Assembly (NCBI GenBank): GCA_000310025.1
Contig: FN649741.1
Span: 2,173,491-2,194,357 of the forward strand
DNA: 20,867 nt
Direction of reading: 5' to 3'
DNA from: Ectocarpus siliculosus
Taxonomy: Eukaryota; Sar; Phaeophyceae; Ectocarpales; Ectocarpaceae
Shown piece after piece: positions 1-9,880 of the stretch (its first letter is position 1; the number at the start of each line of letters is the position of its first letter). A model generated the notes under the pieces. The model worked only from the letters and a program-made list of their open reading frames with translations. It was not told the origin of the DNA and ran no database searches. Position numbers and translations under genes: made by a program.

Positions 1-1011
1 CCCCCCCCCCCCCCCCCCCCCGAGAGAAAAAAAAATCCCTGAAATAATCACACCGTAAGACTCAGCCTAACAGATACGAAGAAGTAGATCACTTCTTGCG
101 CTCAAAAAGGTAACTTTTGGATCCATCACGGTTTGGACAACTTTTTGGAACAGCCTCACCCTGTATGTCGTTTTTTTCGGATCTTTTGCCCGGAGGGTGG
201 GGCTGTTGGGCTGTCCTAAACCAAACAAACACTGCAGTTGCCCCCACACCAACACCGTTCAGCCCACGCCCCACAGTGAGAGCAGCGTCACCTACACACT
301 TGAGTCTCTCGACGATTGATCCCCGTAACAGTGGGATTGGGATGTGTCACGCACACGTCGTGATTTCGTCGGTTTGTTTTCCCGTCTCTCTGCCTGCACG
401 CAAGGGAAGCTACAAGACTCCCGGTTTCTATCATCCCTCCGCACAAGACGCGCCATATACACAGCTTGGGGGGTATTTTTGTTGTTGTTGTCCTCACTTC
501 CTTCAAATCAGCGATGACAGCACTCATGCTGTTCACTCCAACCCGTGGTCACACAGAAGGGTTTCCCCCCTACCCACCCCTCCTGCCTCCCGGTGTTTGC
601 CATTGGGGTTGGGTTTTCGTTGCTTGGCAACGACGTTATAAAACAAGCCGATCGCTTCGTGAGCTCGACAACCAGGTTACCGTTTTTTTCTTCCTGGTTT
701 GCTTTTTGTGGTAACCAGAATGGTGGTCGAGTAGATTTTGTTGTGCGGGGTGGAGAACCCTCACTTCGCACAAACGGGATGATCACACCGCGTTGTGTTA
801 ATATGGTCAAGCACCCTCGAGGCAGTTACACAGTGCTTACAACTGCCTCTGGAAGTGGAAGCACCAGAAAATAAATTAAGTCATACGCAGCTGTCATCCT
901 GTCGCAAGGAAGTGAGCACACGATGCCGAACACCCTTGTAGCAGGATGCAGCGCACCGTTCATGCGACTCGCCGAATACCTCACGACGCTTCGCGCTTGG
1001 TGATGTGAGAG

Positions 1012-1132
1012 CCTGGTCCGGTGAGAACCTGGCGTATTCCGTCCCGGCTTTGTAGGGATGCGAGGTCAATGGTCTAACGACTACAGGCATGCACGACAAT
1101 GAGTATGAGTACACCCCCCACCCCTCTTGCGG
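1012..1132 (-). repeat. Dispersed repeat, copy 1
   Basis: Read on the minus strand, this segment matches the plus strand at 8571-8632 and 11284-11359. The shared core is a direction to the fixed phrase 'cctcgcatccctacaaagcc', followed in copies 1 and 2 by 'ttctcaccggacca'. Upstream of the core, copies 1 and 3 also share a G-rich tract and a 'gcatgcc' element. The substitutions between copies suggest an old interspersed family rather than a recent local duplication. No coding capacity or terminal inverted repeats are evident, so the element class is unknown. Confidence 0.7.
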
Positions 1133-1527
1133 TACTTTGCCTTCGATTTTCAATGCGAAGAAGAGTGCAACACTCCCTTCCCTCTGTGTACACACGAACT
1201 AGCGTTTTCCACCCAGGCCATGCTTAGCTTTATTTTGCAGTTGCTTCGGTCTGTGGAGAGGAGTCACCGACAAACCACACCGACGGCCAAACGCATGACA
1301 AGTGAAACGGTCGTTACAGAGCTTTCTTCTTCGTCATCGACATGAAGAAAAGCTCGACTGCAGGTTAAGAAGTGTGTCATCGACAACAGCAGCCATATCC
1401 TATAAAGTGAGCGGTCCTTGTTCTCGCAAAAAAAGGACAAACTATTGACGAAGACGACACAAATTATTTCGGGATAGCTTTAGCTAGGACTGCTGCATTG
1501 AGACTTGTAAATTGCAGTAAAAAAACC

Positions 1528-1588
1528 AAACACGTCAGCTGTGCTAGCTGGGCTCTTCGCGTCAGAAACACGTCAGCTGTGCTAGCTG
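1528..1588. repeat. Tandem duplication carrying ACGTCA cores
   Basis: A 23-base sequence at 1528-1550 recurs exactly at 1566-1588, a period of 38. Each copy contains cACGTCAgctg, and a third ACGTCA occurs nearby as part of GACGTCAC around 1604-1611. ACGTCA is the complement of TGACGT, the core bound by many bZIP factors, including stramenopile aureochromes. Whether this is regulatory is inference; no gene start is established close by. Confidence 0.55.
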
Positions 1589-2092
1589 TTGAGCTTGGCG
1601 GAAACGACGTCACACCGCAGTCAGCTGAGCGTTGGTCCTGCTGTCTGGTTTTATATCTTCATCTTTCATCACCCCTTGATGACACTTGTAAGCTTTTTTG
1701 GCCTTCATTCAATAATTCAGTGCCGATCTGTCGGAGTTTCCCCGCCGAACTGAAAGTTAATGCTGAACGCACGCGCGCGGGACGTACACTGCTCTGTCTA
1801 CCGGCAACCATGATTTCGCGCGATCCCCAAAAAGAGAGGGAGGGGAGAGCGAGCGCTGAGTTTTCCCGACGCAGGTCGGGTGTCGCTCCGGCAGGCCACC
1901 CCCTGTCTATTACTATTAAGTGGTATATCATTACAGCAGTGGTATGCATAGATGGCAATCACTTTCTCGCGAGCATCGAACCGCAGCTCTGGGACAAGCG
2001 ACACAGCAGCAGTTTTTATGTTTCTATGTGTGTTTACTGGGGCCGGGCACTGAGAAGAGGGAGTGCTGCGCCTGCAGTTCTTTTCGTATTCA

Positions 2093-2134
2093 CAGCAGCA
2101 GCAGCAGCAGAAGCAGCAGAAGCAGCAGCAGCAG
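2093..2134 (+). repeat. CAG/AAG triplet tract
   Basis: An imperfect run of CAG interrupted by two AAG units. Similar CAG and GGC runs appear in the coding sequence of the thiamin pyrophosphokinase gene and in introns of the window, so triplet expansion seems general in this genome. There is no evidence that this copy is translated. Confidence 0.85.
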
Positions 2135-2341
2135 TGGTACTTTTAGACCAGCGGACGACACCATTACCGTCGACCGATGCACTCGGTCGGTTCCAAACGA
2201 TGAGCGCGCGCGGAGGAACAAAAATGGCACGGAAATGTAAATGTCCCTCGGGAAATTTACTTGAGAACTTTCGTGCATCCGATCAAACAGCAGTTAGTTA
2301 CCCTCGTCACGCGCTTATTTGCTGGTCCTCGTCGGATGCGG

Positions 2342-2490
2342 TCTATCACTATTTTTCTTCTATACGAACTTGGTGCATGATCCACAACCCCATCAAGGGA
2401 TGGAGCTGGAAGTCGCATTGTCTATCACCATGCACAATTGTATTCTATACGAACTTGGTGCATGATCCACAACCCCGGAGCTGGAAGTAC
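2342..2490. repeat. Imperfect tandem duplication, about 85-base unit
   Basis: A 34-base stretch at 2358-2391 recurs exactly at 2443-2476. Flanking words (tctatcac before, ggagctggaagt after) are also shared, with small insertions and deletions. The 85-base offset is not a multiple of three, which argues that the open frame running through it is not coding. Confidence 0.85.
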
Positions 2491-2628
2491 GTGATTCGTT
2501 ACTCCCAACAGCGGGTGCGGACGGACATGGACGTTTGTAACAGACGGGCGGCCGTATATACTTGCTCTTTCCGAATACTCGCCGTACAAGCACAAGGCAA
2601 CAGCACGGCCTCGATCTTCTGCCCCCAC

Positions 2629-2865
2629 CTAGCTCGTATTGATGTGCTCTTCTAGGCATATGCATGCATGACAATCCACAGCACCAAACGCCCCGCGCAC
2701 GGCTTGTACATAGTCTGGCTCATTCTCTCCGTTATCCAAAAACGCATCGGCATGACCCTCTCTCACCGCGATGTCGACGAGCTCAGCAATTTCGACAGCC
2801 GTGAAGTCGGCGTATTGGGAAGCTTGTTCTTCGAAAGAAAAGCCCGACGACGTGATCGTCGACAT
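2629..2865 (-). CDS. Candidate small protein or first exon, 78 residues, unknown function
   Basis: I do not recognise this protein. The ORF starts at an ATG (complement of 2863-2865) and ends in TAG at 2629-2631. The first 60 or so residues look like real protein: acidic, with helical stretches such as FTAVEIAELVDIAVREG and DNGENEPDYVQAVRGAFG, and few of the Cys/Ser/Arg runs seen in shadow frames here. The tail after about residue 62 is less convincing. GT dinucleotides at the 'DYV' and 'AFG' codons could act as splice donors, which would make this the first exon of a gene running left. In-frame sequence also continues upstream to 2970. It would be transcribed divergently from the thiamin pyrophosphokinase gene, starting about 520 bases away. 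Expression or homology evidence would be needed to call it a gene. Confidence 0.35.
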   Translation of the reverse strand: MSTITSSGFSFEEQASQYADFTAVEIAELVDIAVREGHADAFLDNGENEPDYVQAVRGAFGAVDCHACICLEEHINTS

Positions 2866-3387
2866 GGTGCCGTGCCTTCGTCTGCCACTCTCCCAGAGAG
2901 AGGAGAGCGAGAAGGAAGTGCCAGTGCTGCTGTCGACACACGGCAGCGGAGGCGGGGAGACGCACGCCACTCCCCCGGCTCGAGTAGGGTATGTGCGGAC
3001 AAGATCATTGAATCACGGAGCCCCCTGCGGCTTCATTTTGCCGCATTTTTCTGCACCCAGCCACCAGCACACCACGCTGCCGCTGCAGCGTGCGCTCTGG
3101 TACACAACCACGTAGCTTGCATGGTACGCGTGGTGTCCGACGCTCCTATCTCTCTCACGGCCGTTGTTGTTTGCCTCTCGCTCTGTATGCGTGGAGGACG
3201 AGCTCTCCTTGTTGTAGGTTGCCGCGGCGGGCAAGGTTGCAGTCATCGTTCCGTGCCGGCTCCCGCTGCACGGCGGTGGGGTTGCTCTCCGCTGCTGGGT
3301 ACAGGCGACGGTCACCGCTCGGTAGCTCGACAGCTGACGGTGTTGGTGCCCCAGAGAAGAAGAAGTCGGCACGAGGCGTCGATTGGT
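2866..3387. promoter_or_regulatory. Upstream region of TPK, possible divergent promoter
   Basis: This stretch separates the candidate minus-strand ORF from the chosen TPK start. The TPK frame stays open through it (back to an ATG at 2668), with further in-frame ATGs at 3121 and 3187, so a longer TPK N-terminus is not excluded. The translation is low in recognisable structure and I treat it as 5' untranslated or promoter sequence. No clear TATA box is seen. Confidence 0.4.
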
Positions 3388-4464
3388 ATGTCTTCTTCCG
3401 CGTCGTGTTCGGTAGCAGTGGCAGCAGCAGCATCAGGGCTCCCGGTGAAACGGCATCGGAACACCTTCCTGCTGCCGCTGCAACAGCAACATCAAGAGCA
3501 GAATCGACTACCGGTAGCGGAGGAGGAAGCACTAGGCCTCGCGAATGCAGCACCACCGCAACAACAACGCAGCAACAATAGCAGCAACGAAGATAGCAAT
3601 AATGACGATGACCAGGCAGCAGCAATAGCAGCGGCGGAAAACGATAGACTAGACGCCGGACCGCTCGCGCTGGTGATCCTCAACACCCAAGGCGAGGGCG
3701 AGAGCGAAGGCCTGCTGCGCCACCTCTGGGGGAGAGCAGACCTCCGCGTGTGCGCGGACGGGGGCGCCAATCGGCTCCACGACAGCTTCGGTGGCGGCGG
3801 CGGCGGCGGCGACGTCGAAGATCGACACCAAGATAGGGCGCGCTTCGTCCCCGACATCATCGTCGGCGACCTCGACTCTCTACGACCGGAGGTGGCCCGC
3901 TTCTACGAAGGTTTGGGCTCGGAGATCAAGCTCCGCGACGACCAGGACCACTGCGACTTCGAGAAGTGCTTGGTAGAGGTAGAGAGCCGGCTGTCCTCGC
4001 CGCCACCATCGGCGGCAGCTGGCGGCGGCGGCGGCGGCAGCGCCCCGTGCGGCGCCACCGTGGTGGGCCTCGGAGCGTTTGGCGGCCGCTTCGACCACGA
4101 GATGCAAGCGGTCAGCCTCCTGCACGCGTACACCTCTCGCTTCCACCGGCTCGTGCTCATGGGCGCCGGGAACGTCGCCTTCCTCCTCCAGCCGGGGCTC
4201 AGCCACGCCGTGCAGCCGGACTCGAGGTTCGAAGGGCCGACGGTGGGACTCCTGCCGGTTGGCGGCCCATGCCGAGCGGTAACCACGGAGGGGCTGCGGT
4301 GGAACTTGGACGGGGGGGGGCTGGAGTTCGGGGTCTGCGTGAGCTCGTCGAACCGCGTCGTGGGGGACGTGGTCCGGGTGGTGACGGACGCGCCGCTGGT
4401 TTGGACGGCGGAGTTTAAGGCCGCGGCGTGGATGGACGCGGTCTCCTTCGCCGAAAACGACTGA
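3388..4464 (+). CDS. TPK1: Thiamin pyrophosphokinase (EC 2.7.6.2)
   Basis: Transfers pyrophosphate from ATP to thiamin to make thiamin diphosphate, normally as a cytosolic homodimer. A single exon encodes 358 residues. Residues 1-92 are a Gln/Asn/Ala-rich tail outside the conserved domain. The kinase core runs from LALVILN (93-99) through CADGGANRL (122-130), GDLDSLRPE (160-168), DQDHCDFEKCL (185-195) and GGRFDH (232-237). The thiamin-binding C-terminal part has LLPVG (288-292), SSSN (319-322) and PLVWT (336-340). All align in order with animal and fungal TPK. Poly-Gly insertions at 135-141 and 212-217 lengthen it beyond the roughly 240-residue human enzyme. I chose the ATG at 3388, the in-frame ATG closest to the domain (G at -3); ATGs at 3187 and 3121 are possible. 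Lack of introns contrasts with its neighbours. Confidence 0.94.
   Translation: MSSSASCSVAVAAAASGLPVKRHRNTFLLPLQQQHQEQNRLPVAEEEALGLANAAPPQQQRSNNSSNEDSNNDDDQAAAIAAAENDRLDAGPLALVILNTQGEGESEGLLRHLWGRADLRVCADGGANRLHDSFGGGGGGGDVEDRHQDRARFVPDIIVGDLDSLRPEVARFYEGLGSEIKLRDDQDHCDFEKCLVEVESRLSSPPPSAAAGGGGGGSAPCGATVVGLGAFGGRFDHEMQAVSLLHAYTSRFHRLVLMGAGNVAFLLQPGLSHAVQPDSRFEGPTVGLLPVGGPCRAVTTEGLRWNLDGGGLEFGVCVSSSNRVVGDVVRVVTDAPLVWTAEFKAAAWMDAVSFAEND
3790..3810 (+). repeat. GGC triplet run coding for poly-Gly in TPK
   Basis: A GGC/GGT run encodes Gly residues between the CADGGANRL and GDLDSLRPE motifs, at a position where TPK relatives have a variable loop. A second GGC run (about 4020-4040) encodes another Gly stretch before the GGRFDH motif. 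Both fall in loops, so the enzyme is probably intact. Confidence 0.85.
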
Positions 4465-6055
4465 CTCTCGCCATTCATTGCGGACTCAACTAATGTTTTT
4501 AGACGAAAAGTGAGGTTGTTTGTGGTCCTCAGGAGCACTGGAAGCGGCTGTGGTGTTGTTCCCAGAGAAGACGCAGAACGGAGGTGTGTTGTGCTTTGGA
4601 CGCTGGTAGAAACGCCAGGTGTGCATGATCTTGTGGGGAAGGAATTTTATGTTTTATGGTCTGGCTGTTGCGTCTCTCTTGTCCTGCGCTTCGTCTCTCT
4701 GTTCTATCCACGGTGACACCGGCCGGTACTAGTCCCAACTTTTTGCGGTGCAGTTTGCAGTCTTTGAGACGCGTCGTGTTGATCCTCTCATCGTGATCGC
4801 CGGGGCTTCCCCACCTCGTTTTTTGGATGTTGACTGTTATTTGGAATTTCAATCGCATCTGAATCGGTTTTTCTTTTCTTTTTCCCGACAAAAACAGGGT
4901 TCGGTGTAGTGCGCGTCGTTGCGTGCTACACGCTTGCCATTGTTCACCCTCTTTGTCTCAAACTTGAACCTCAATGAAACGCGAAGCTGCTCATGCCAAG
5001 CGCACACCGGTGTTGTTTGATGGTCGTGATAAGCGTTACTTGTAGCCGGCTTGGCATCTTAAAAACCGAATCCGGTTAAATCGAAAAGCCGTTCTCCCGT
5101 AAAACCGAAAACCGGCTTTGCAAAACTCCTATTGTTTCTTTTGAACATTTCTGGATTGTATCCAGATGGCTGCTAGATTGCCAATAACACTGTTTTGATA
5201 GCGGTGTCCACCCCCTGTCTCACCATAGCAGGCGCTTTTCTCCGTGATTACGTACTTGGTGTATCCCCTGGTTTGCTAGCGTTTGGCGAAACAACTTAGT
5301 GCGTGTACCTGTACTCCAGTAGACGGCTTTCCAGTGGAAGACGGCTTATACAGGGCACACAGCTGGGACACTACGACTGGCTTTTTCTCTGCGTTCTGTA
5401 TTTTGCAGCGGTCGTCCCCCCTCTTAACAGAGTATGCCCCTGATGCAACACCCCTCCATGGGGAACGGGAGCGAGGGCATGACGTGTACACCGTAGATAA
5501 AATCAAGCAAGACTTGGACACGATTCGCTTGGGCATGATTGCGCGAACACATGACGTTGGCCGTTTTCTTGCGGCTGTCGAGACGTTTCCAACACTCCTC
5601 CTTTGTTCTCGCGTCAAGTTGTTCCCTCCGCCCCACAGTACGCGCTGCACCCATCCAAAACCTTCGTTGGTTGGAGAAGCTGCACAAACCTTACCCCCTC
5701 GATGGTGTATGAGATAAGCCAACGTTTCAACCGCAGTCCACCTAGAAGCCACAGTTGACGTGCCGAGGGGAACCAACACCCCCCACAGCAGCGGCATCAC
5801 CAGCGCCAATTCTTGTGCTGCATCAAGAACTCTTACTCTTCGTTCGGTCACCCGACTCTATTTCACCACCGCGCGCCCTAGCACACCTACGCATGTAACA
5901 ATAACTTCCTAAGAATCCGACACGATGATAAAACCTAGCAACGGCAGTGACCTGCCGTGTGTCTCTAACGACAGCACTTGCTCCTGCCGGAGAACCAACT
6001 TGGACCAACCTCGCACCCAGGTGGAGCACCGTCGCTGCAAAAATCCAAAACTCAA
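4465..6055. other. Convergent intergenic region between TPK and the oxidoreductase
   Basis: The two flanking genes converge here, so most of it is likely 3' untranslated sequence and terminator-proximal DNA. Around 5045-5120 there is a local cluster of related words (aaaaaccgaatccgg, aaaaccgaaaaccggct, agccggct). Between about 5276 and 5851 long frames are open on both strands, but neither begins with ATG and neither translation is recognisable. I see no RNA gene. Confidence 0.6.
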
Positions 6056-9000
6056 CTACAGCAGTGCCTTGTCCCACTTCTCTGGAGACTCCCAAAAAGC
6101 CTGGTCCCGGCTGCCGGGCCCCCCGTAAAACCCTTCCAGCGCGCGGTCCATGACGAGCGCGGTGCGGGCGGCCGCCCTGCCGGTGCTGCTGCAGCAAGCG
6201 TCTCTGACCCCGCCGCCGCCGCTGGCTCTTGCTTCGTCTTCCTCTTGCCGCAGGCCGGCGGCCAGGCGAGCTCTCTCGGGAGAGTCCTTCGGGAGGGACG
6301 CCCACAAACGGAGGTCCCGCAGCACCGCCTCCACCAGCGGCTGGTGCACGTGGTCCGGCTGCTCGGCCTGGTGCATCGTCACCTCCGGCTCCTTGAGGCG
6401 CTCCACCGCTCGTGGCGCCGCGCTGCTGCTGCTGCTGCTTCCGTCTTCTGGCGCCGCTTTCTTCTTCGCCGCGACCTCCAGCCTCACCGGCTTGTTGTTG
6501 AAGCAGGAGAAGGACAAGGAGCCCAGTTCGCCCACGATGTCTATCGTGTCGTCCCAAACCCCGGAGCAGAAGTTCCAGGACGCGGTGCCCACGGCGCCCG
6601 AGGCCGTCGAGAAGGAGAGACACACCACGTCCTCCACGGCGAAAGAGGGTCCCGGCAGACCCGCACTCGGACGGAGGCGTTGTGCCGTGCCCCCCAGCGG
6701 CCGCAGCGGGCCGACGAGGTGGTCTAAAAGGTCGAGCTGGTGGGACCTGAACAGGCGATTGGGGTTGCAGCAGGAAAAAGACAGAAGCGGTCGCTGTTGG
6801 TGAGAGTACGAGAGACTGGCTGCTGCTGTTCCAATGGTTGGGGCATCATCTTCATGGGGGGTGCACGTCCGTTTTCCGTCCGCTGGTGGATGAGATGTCA
6901 TCGCGTGGCAGGTTGCGTGCGTTTGTTGCCAGCAATAACGAGATGCAGAGTTGGCCGTAACCTGATCCTGACCGCAGCAGTAGATGGATGCCAAACTGTA
7001 TTAACCGTTGCCTGAAACTGCAAGCCAAAAATACGGGAAGCGCCAGCAGAACAACCCAGGGAATTGACTCTACCGAAGCAGGTCATACGTGCCACACACC
7101 ACCGAGCGACGTCGTGTTCCATACGTAAAGAGTCTACGCAATCCAGTCCAGAAACATCGTAACACATGTGACGAAGTGGTTGCTTGGGGCAGGCGACATA
7201 CCCGAGGTCCATGAACAGCCCGCCGCCGGCGTTGGTCGCATCGACCCTCCAATCGGCGCGGACCTCCTCCCCCTCAAACTTGTGTCGAGACTGAGACAGG
7301 CGGAGGTTCACGCTTGTCACGCGCCCGATGGTGCCCGAGTCTATGACAGACTTGACGTACACGAACTTGGGGAGATATCGTCGATAGTACCCGCTGCCGT
7401 GCCGTGGGGGGAAGCAGCAAGCAGACGGAGTAATTTGATCGGCGACAACGAAAACGTTGGCCCGGCCGCGGGCGGGACCAGCAAAAAGGCGACAAGTATT
7501 GGGCAAAGTTTCGCTGTGTATTCGAGCTCGTTGATGCGCGAATTTCGTCGACGTACTGCTCGAGCTTGATCGGGGAGAACATGTGACCTAAGAAGCTTTT
7601 GTAGCAACGAAACCACCAAGCGTCCAAGCCCAGGGTGTACGAGGGCCTCGGGGATACAGGCACATGTCGTGGGACTCTCTCAATTAGTGGTTGGAAAGTG
7701 CTCTGTGTACCATTGTGATACCATGTCACGCGACAAGGTCAGTTCCTATCACGAAATGCGGATTGTTTTCGTGCATTACTGGCGCGCCGAAAGCGGCACC
7801 AAAATATACAGATACAGGCTGTGAGGGCTCACATGTAGAGCGGGATCTTTGCGTCCTCAAAGGCGGCCGTCATGTCGAGGCACTCAGCGTGGCTCCTGCG
7901 CAACGCAACAGGAAAGCGCGAAAGGCGAAATGAAGTACGTCAAAGCAACGGATCAGGGGCTGAGTCCGGCACCACCCATGTACGTCGGAAATCCGTTGGC
8001 GACGAGGGCAAGCAGCTTCCAAACAGCCCCGACCCCCTTGCAACAACGCTGTGTGAAGCGTTTTGCAGTCCCCGCACCACGGCAGCGCAACGTCGGACAC
8101 ACGTGTGCGTACGCGTTTCCGCGCAGGACGCACTCCAACTCGAGTCTCGCACAACAAAGGAGCACATCCACAAATGCAGAGCCATTGAAGCACACAAGAA
8201 AACATCCCATCCTGACCTGCGCAGTGCCATATGGGCGCTGCGGCTGCACAGCAGCAGCATCGCCAGTCAAGTCCCAAGCACAAAATCAACAACAGCAAAC
8301 TGCGGCGGTGGCGTAGGCATACCTCGCCATCGGTTTCTCCATGTAGCACGGCTTCCCCGCGGCGCAGACCCGGAGGGCGAGCTCCTTGTGGGTACCGGGA
8401 GGGGTGGCCACGTACACTGCGTCCACTTCGGGGTCTTGCAGCAGCTCGTCCAGCTCGGTGTAGAACTTGGGTACGCCGTGCCGCTTGGCGAAGTCTTCCG
8501 CGGCGCTCTTTGTGCGACGCTATTGGGGGGGGGGCGGGTGCTCATGTTTAGCACGCCTTTTAGAGGCTAGAGCATTGACCTTGCATCCCTACACAAGCCG
8601 GACGTAGCACGCCGGGTTCTCACCGGACCAGCATCGCACCGGGGGGGGGTGATGATAAATTGCGAACAGGACGCAAGCGACCCCGATGGGGAGAAACAGA
8701 AACGAAGGCGGCACAGGGAACTTAACCGGAGAGGCGGCGGTGGGCCCGCCCACCCCCACCAAAAAACAAACAATCGGAGGGAGAGGACGACGAATGTGGC
8801 GTCCTGTTGTTTCCTATGTATAGGAGTACGCAAGGCAAGGAACAATCAGTGAAGCTTCGGTTCGTACGCTTTTTCCATGGCTTGATGAAATTTCCCAAGG
8901 TGCTGCAGATATCAGGGGCAAAGCGTTGTGGGTGTGGCACAATTGCGATCGTGATTCCACCAGCGACAGACTCCTCACAACGAGATGCGCCGTGCATCGA

Positions 9001-9880
9001 CACCGTCGTGGAATAGTCCTGCAGCAAACTCTAGCAGCGAGACGACAAGGCTACCATGAGACATGAGGCTCAATGGCTCCGCTTGAAATCGCCCCATGCA
9101 CAAGCAACCAGCACGACCAGTCTTGTAAGCCAAGGAGTGAGTGCTCACAGGCATTTGTATCGTCCATGTCTTTTGTGCAGTTGAGCGTTCGATTTGCTTC
9201 TCTGGTGCAAAACGTCACACCTGCATCCGAGCTGTGTCTCCGCGTGGTGATGACGCACTGCAATGTACAACTTCGTGAAGCACGGGGTATTGGTGCTCAG
9301 TGCTGTCTATGAAGAAATTTAGCCTAAGTGTTTCGTCATGAACTCACCATTACCGCAACGAGGGAGCTTCCTGGAGCCTTGTAAAACGCGGGACCGCTTT
9401 TAACCTGGTGATGGTTCGAGCAGGAAGTGGATGCACAGCAGTTGGGTTGAGCAATGGTTGCTTGGTTACAGCAACACAAGCTACACCCGTGATGTGAGAG
9501 ACGAAATCACCGCGTCGCAAAAGATGAACATGTGTCACATTTGTTCCAAGCAGACGGAGACTTCGTGTACTTACACACACTATGTGTCCCCTCAAAATTA
9601 CCGTTAAATCTCTGAGAAGAAAGACCATCGCCGCGGAGGTGGTGGTGGGTGATATATTGCTGCTGATATTAGCCCTTTCACTGCTAAACTGCTTGCTGCT
9701 TGTGCCCTCAGGAAGACGAGCGCGTGAGTATTAAATGTTCCGACTTAGACTATGGCCCTGGCTTCAAAAAAGGCAGATCAAGGGTTTCGTCCAAGCCACG
9801 CCACAACTCCATCGCACCTCGCACACACTCCCAGCACCGACGAGCCCCCATCGAATCACGTCAGGGTTAGCGACCAACAT
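6056..9880 (-). CDS. Gfo/Idh/MocA-family NAD(P)-dependent oxidoreductase, six exons
   Basis: Exons on the minus strand: 9880-9818, 9404-9348, 8519-8323, 7895-7833, 7393-7202 and 6746-6056. All introns are GT-AG (donors GTGCGA, GTGAGT, GTATGC, GTGAGC, GTATGT) and the phases close to 1263 bases, 420 residues. The start ATG follows an in-frame TAG upstream. The Rossmann domain begins IRWGLVGAGSVCE (9-21) with a GxGxxC nucleotide loop. VKSGPAFYK follows, then EKP (101-103), whose Lys is the family's catalytic lysine, then YYRRYLPKF and the DxxxH motif (Asp189, His193). The C-terminal half ends with VHQPLVEAVLRDL (323-335) and STGRAAARTALVMD (377-390). Members reduce or oxidise sugars and related polyols; the substrate here cannot be read from sequence. 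Low-complexity insertions lie at about 284-303 and 337-372. It shares a short divergent promoter with ARPC1. Confidence 0.93.
8571..8632 (+). repeat. Dispersed repeat, copy 2 (in oxidoreductase intron 2)
   Basis: Shares the 'ttgcatccctacacaagcc' core and the following 'gttctcaccggacca' with copy 1 read on the minus strand. It sits in the longest intron of the gene (8520-9347), antisense to the host transcript. The upstream G-rich tract of the other two copies is absent or diverged. Confidence 0.65.

Larger units (their letters stand above)
1..2628. other. Left intergenic region, no supported gene
   Basis: I find no gene I can defend here. The region opens with a 21-base poly-C run. A long open frame on the plus strand (about 1498-2655) has no ATG at its start. 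It crosses a tandem duplication with an 85-base offset, so the two copies are read in different frames, and its translation resembles no family I know. It runs through a CAG/AAG tract that becomes poly-Ala/Glu. The visible structure is repetitive: a dispersed repeat near 1012-1132, two short tandem duplications and the triplet tract, each listed separately. Exons of a gene starting on the minus strand at 2865 could lie here, but none is recognisable. Confidence 0.6.

Noticed and set aside
117-874. Several overlapping open frames near the left end
   Set aside because: Composition is Cys/Thr/Pro-rich on every frame, no frame shows domain-like sequence, and starts are not ATG with context.
1498-2655. 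385-codon open frame on the plus strand
   Set aside because: It has no ATG start, includes a triplet tract and a tandem duplication whose copies fall in different frames, has abundant Cys/Ser/Arg typical of noncoding frames here, and resembles no family.
5276-5851. Long overlapping open frames on both strands between the convergent genes
   Set aside because: Both start at non-ATG codons, neither translation is recognisable, and they lie where 3' untranslated regions are expected. Possible but unsupported.
5978-6803. Long plus-strand frames of 249 and 217 codons
   Set aside because: They are shadows opposite the last exon of the oxidoreductase, produced by its GC-rich codon use.
6960-6980. 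'taacctgatcctgac', resembling part of a TPP riboswitch
   Set aside because: The partner CTGAGA element and the stem pairing are missing, it lies in an oxidoreductase intron, and it is far from the TPK gene.
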